5,695 bases of DNA, from contig DAVD01000016.1 in the NCBI GenBank assembly GCA_002505405.1, positions 3,938 to 9,632 on the forward strand, read 5' to 3'. Shown here piece after piece: positions 5,661 through 5,695 of this stretch. Position 1 is the stretch's first letter. Every line of letters begins with the position of its first letter. The notes under the pieces were generated by a model. That model saw only the letters and a list, made by a program, of their open reading frames with translations, ran no database searches and was not told the origin of the DNA. The position numbers and the translations under genes were made by a program. Source of the stretch: Candidatus Poseidonia alphae. GTDB lineage: Archaea; Thermoplasmatota; Poseidoniia; Poseidoniales; Poseidoniaceae.

Positions 5661-5695
5661 TTTTATGGAGAAGAGGTCGACCCGGGGCGCCGTGC
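5661..5695 (+). other. TATA-like element followed by a GC-rich edge
   Basis: After an A-rich spacer, CTTTTTATGG (5659-5668) resembles a TATA box, and bases 5675-5695 then become very GC-rich (18 of 21). This could be the 5' end of a stable RNA gene starting near 5690, or of a protein starting at ATG 5665 (reading MEKRSTRGAV before the edge). It could also be non-native sequence, because three restriction-type palindromes overlap there. The window ends before this can be decided. Confidence 0.25.

Overview
The window looks like chromosomal DNA from a free-living prokaryote with moderate GC. The best guess is a planktonic marine archaeon of the Poseidoniales (Marine Group II) type. The arguments are indirect. 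Several genes have no Shine-Dalgarno sequence but carry an AT-rich TATA-like element about 23-28 nt before the start codon, which is the archaeal leaderless arrangement. Gene ends are followed by bare T-runs rather than strong GC hairpins. The cystathionine beta-synthase / gamma-lyase pair also resembles its eukaryotic counterparts. A bacterium with weak ribosome-binding sites cannot be excluded, and there is no rRNA, ribosomal protein or other firm taxonomic marker here.

Layout, left to right: (1) the 3' end of a plus-strand gene (1-462) whose product has 14-residue alanine/lysine-rich coiled-coil repeats followed by a helix-hairpin-helix domain; (2) a 234-nt convergent spacer; (3) a minus-strand gene (697-1494) of unknown function with a six-proline linker and a small beta-rich C-terminal domain; (4) a 55-nt divergent spacer that may hold one TATA-like element serving both directions; (5) a two-gene plus-strand transsulfuration operon, cystathionine beta-synthase (1550-2605) and a cystathionine gamma-lyase/gamma-synthase enzyme (2607-3758); (6) a 166-nt convergent spacer with T-runs on both strands; (7) a minus-strand membrane protein of unknown function (3925-4524); (8) a 172-nt divergent promoter region; (9) a plus-strand GT-A-type glycosyltransferase (4697-5581); (10) a spacer that turns abruptly GC-rich at the right edge.

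Only the central pair forms an obvious functional unit. CBS joins homocysteine and serine into cystathionine, and the second enzyme cleaves cystathionine to cysteine, 2-oxobutyrate and ammonia. Together they make the reverse transsulfuration route from methionine sulfur to cysteine. The flanking genes are monocistronic, alternate in strand, and show no evident link to the pair or to each other. I see no insertion sequence, CRISPR array, tRNA or rRNA gene, and no clear new multi-gene system. The most unusual items are the repeat-bearing HhH protein, the poly-proline orphan protein and the compact divergent promoter.
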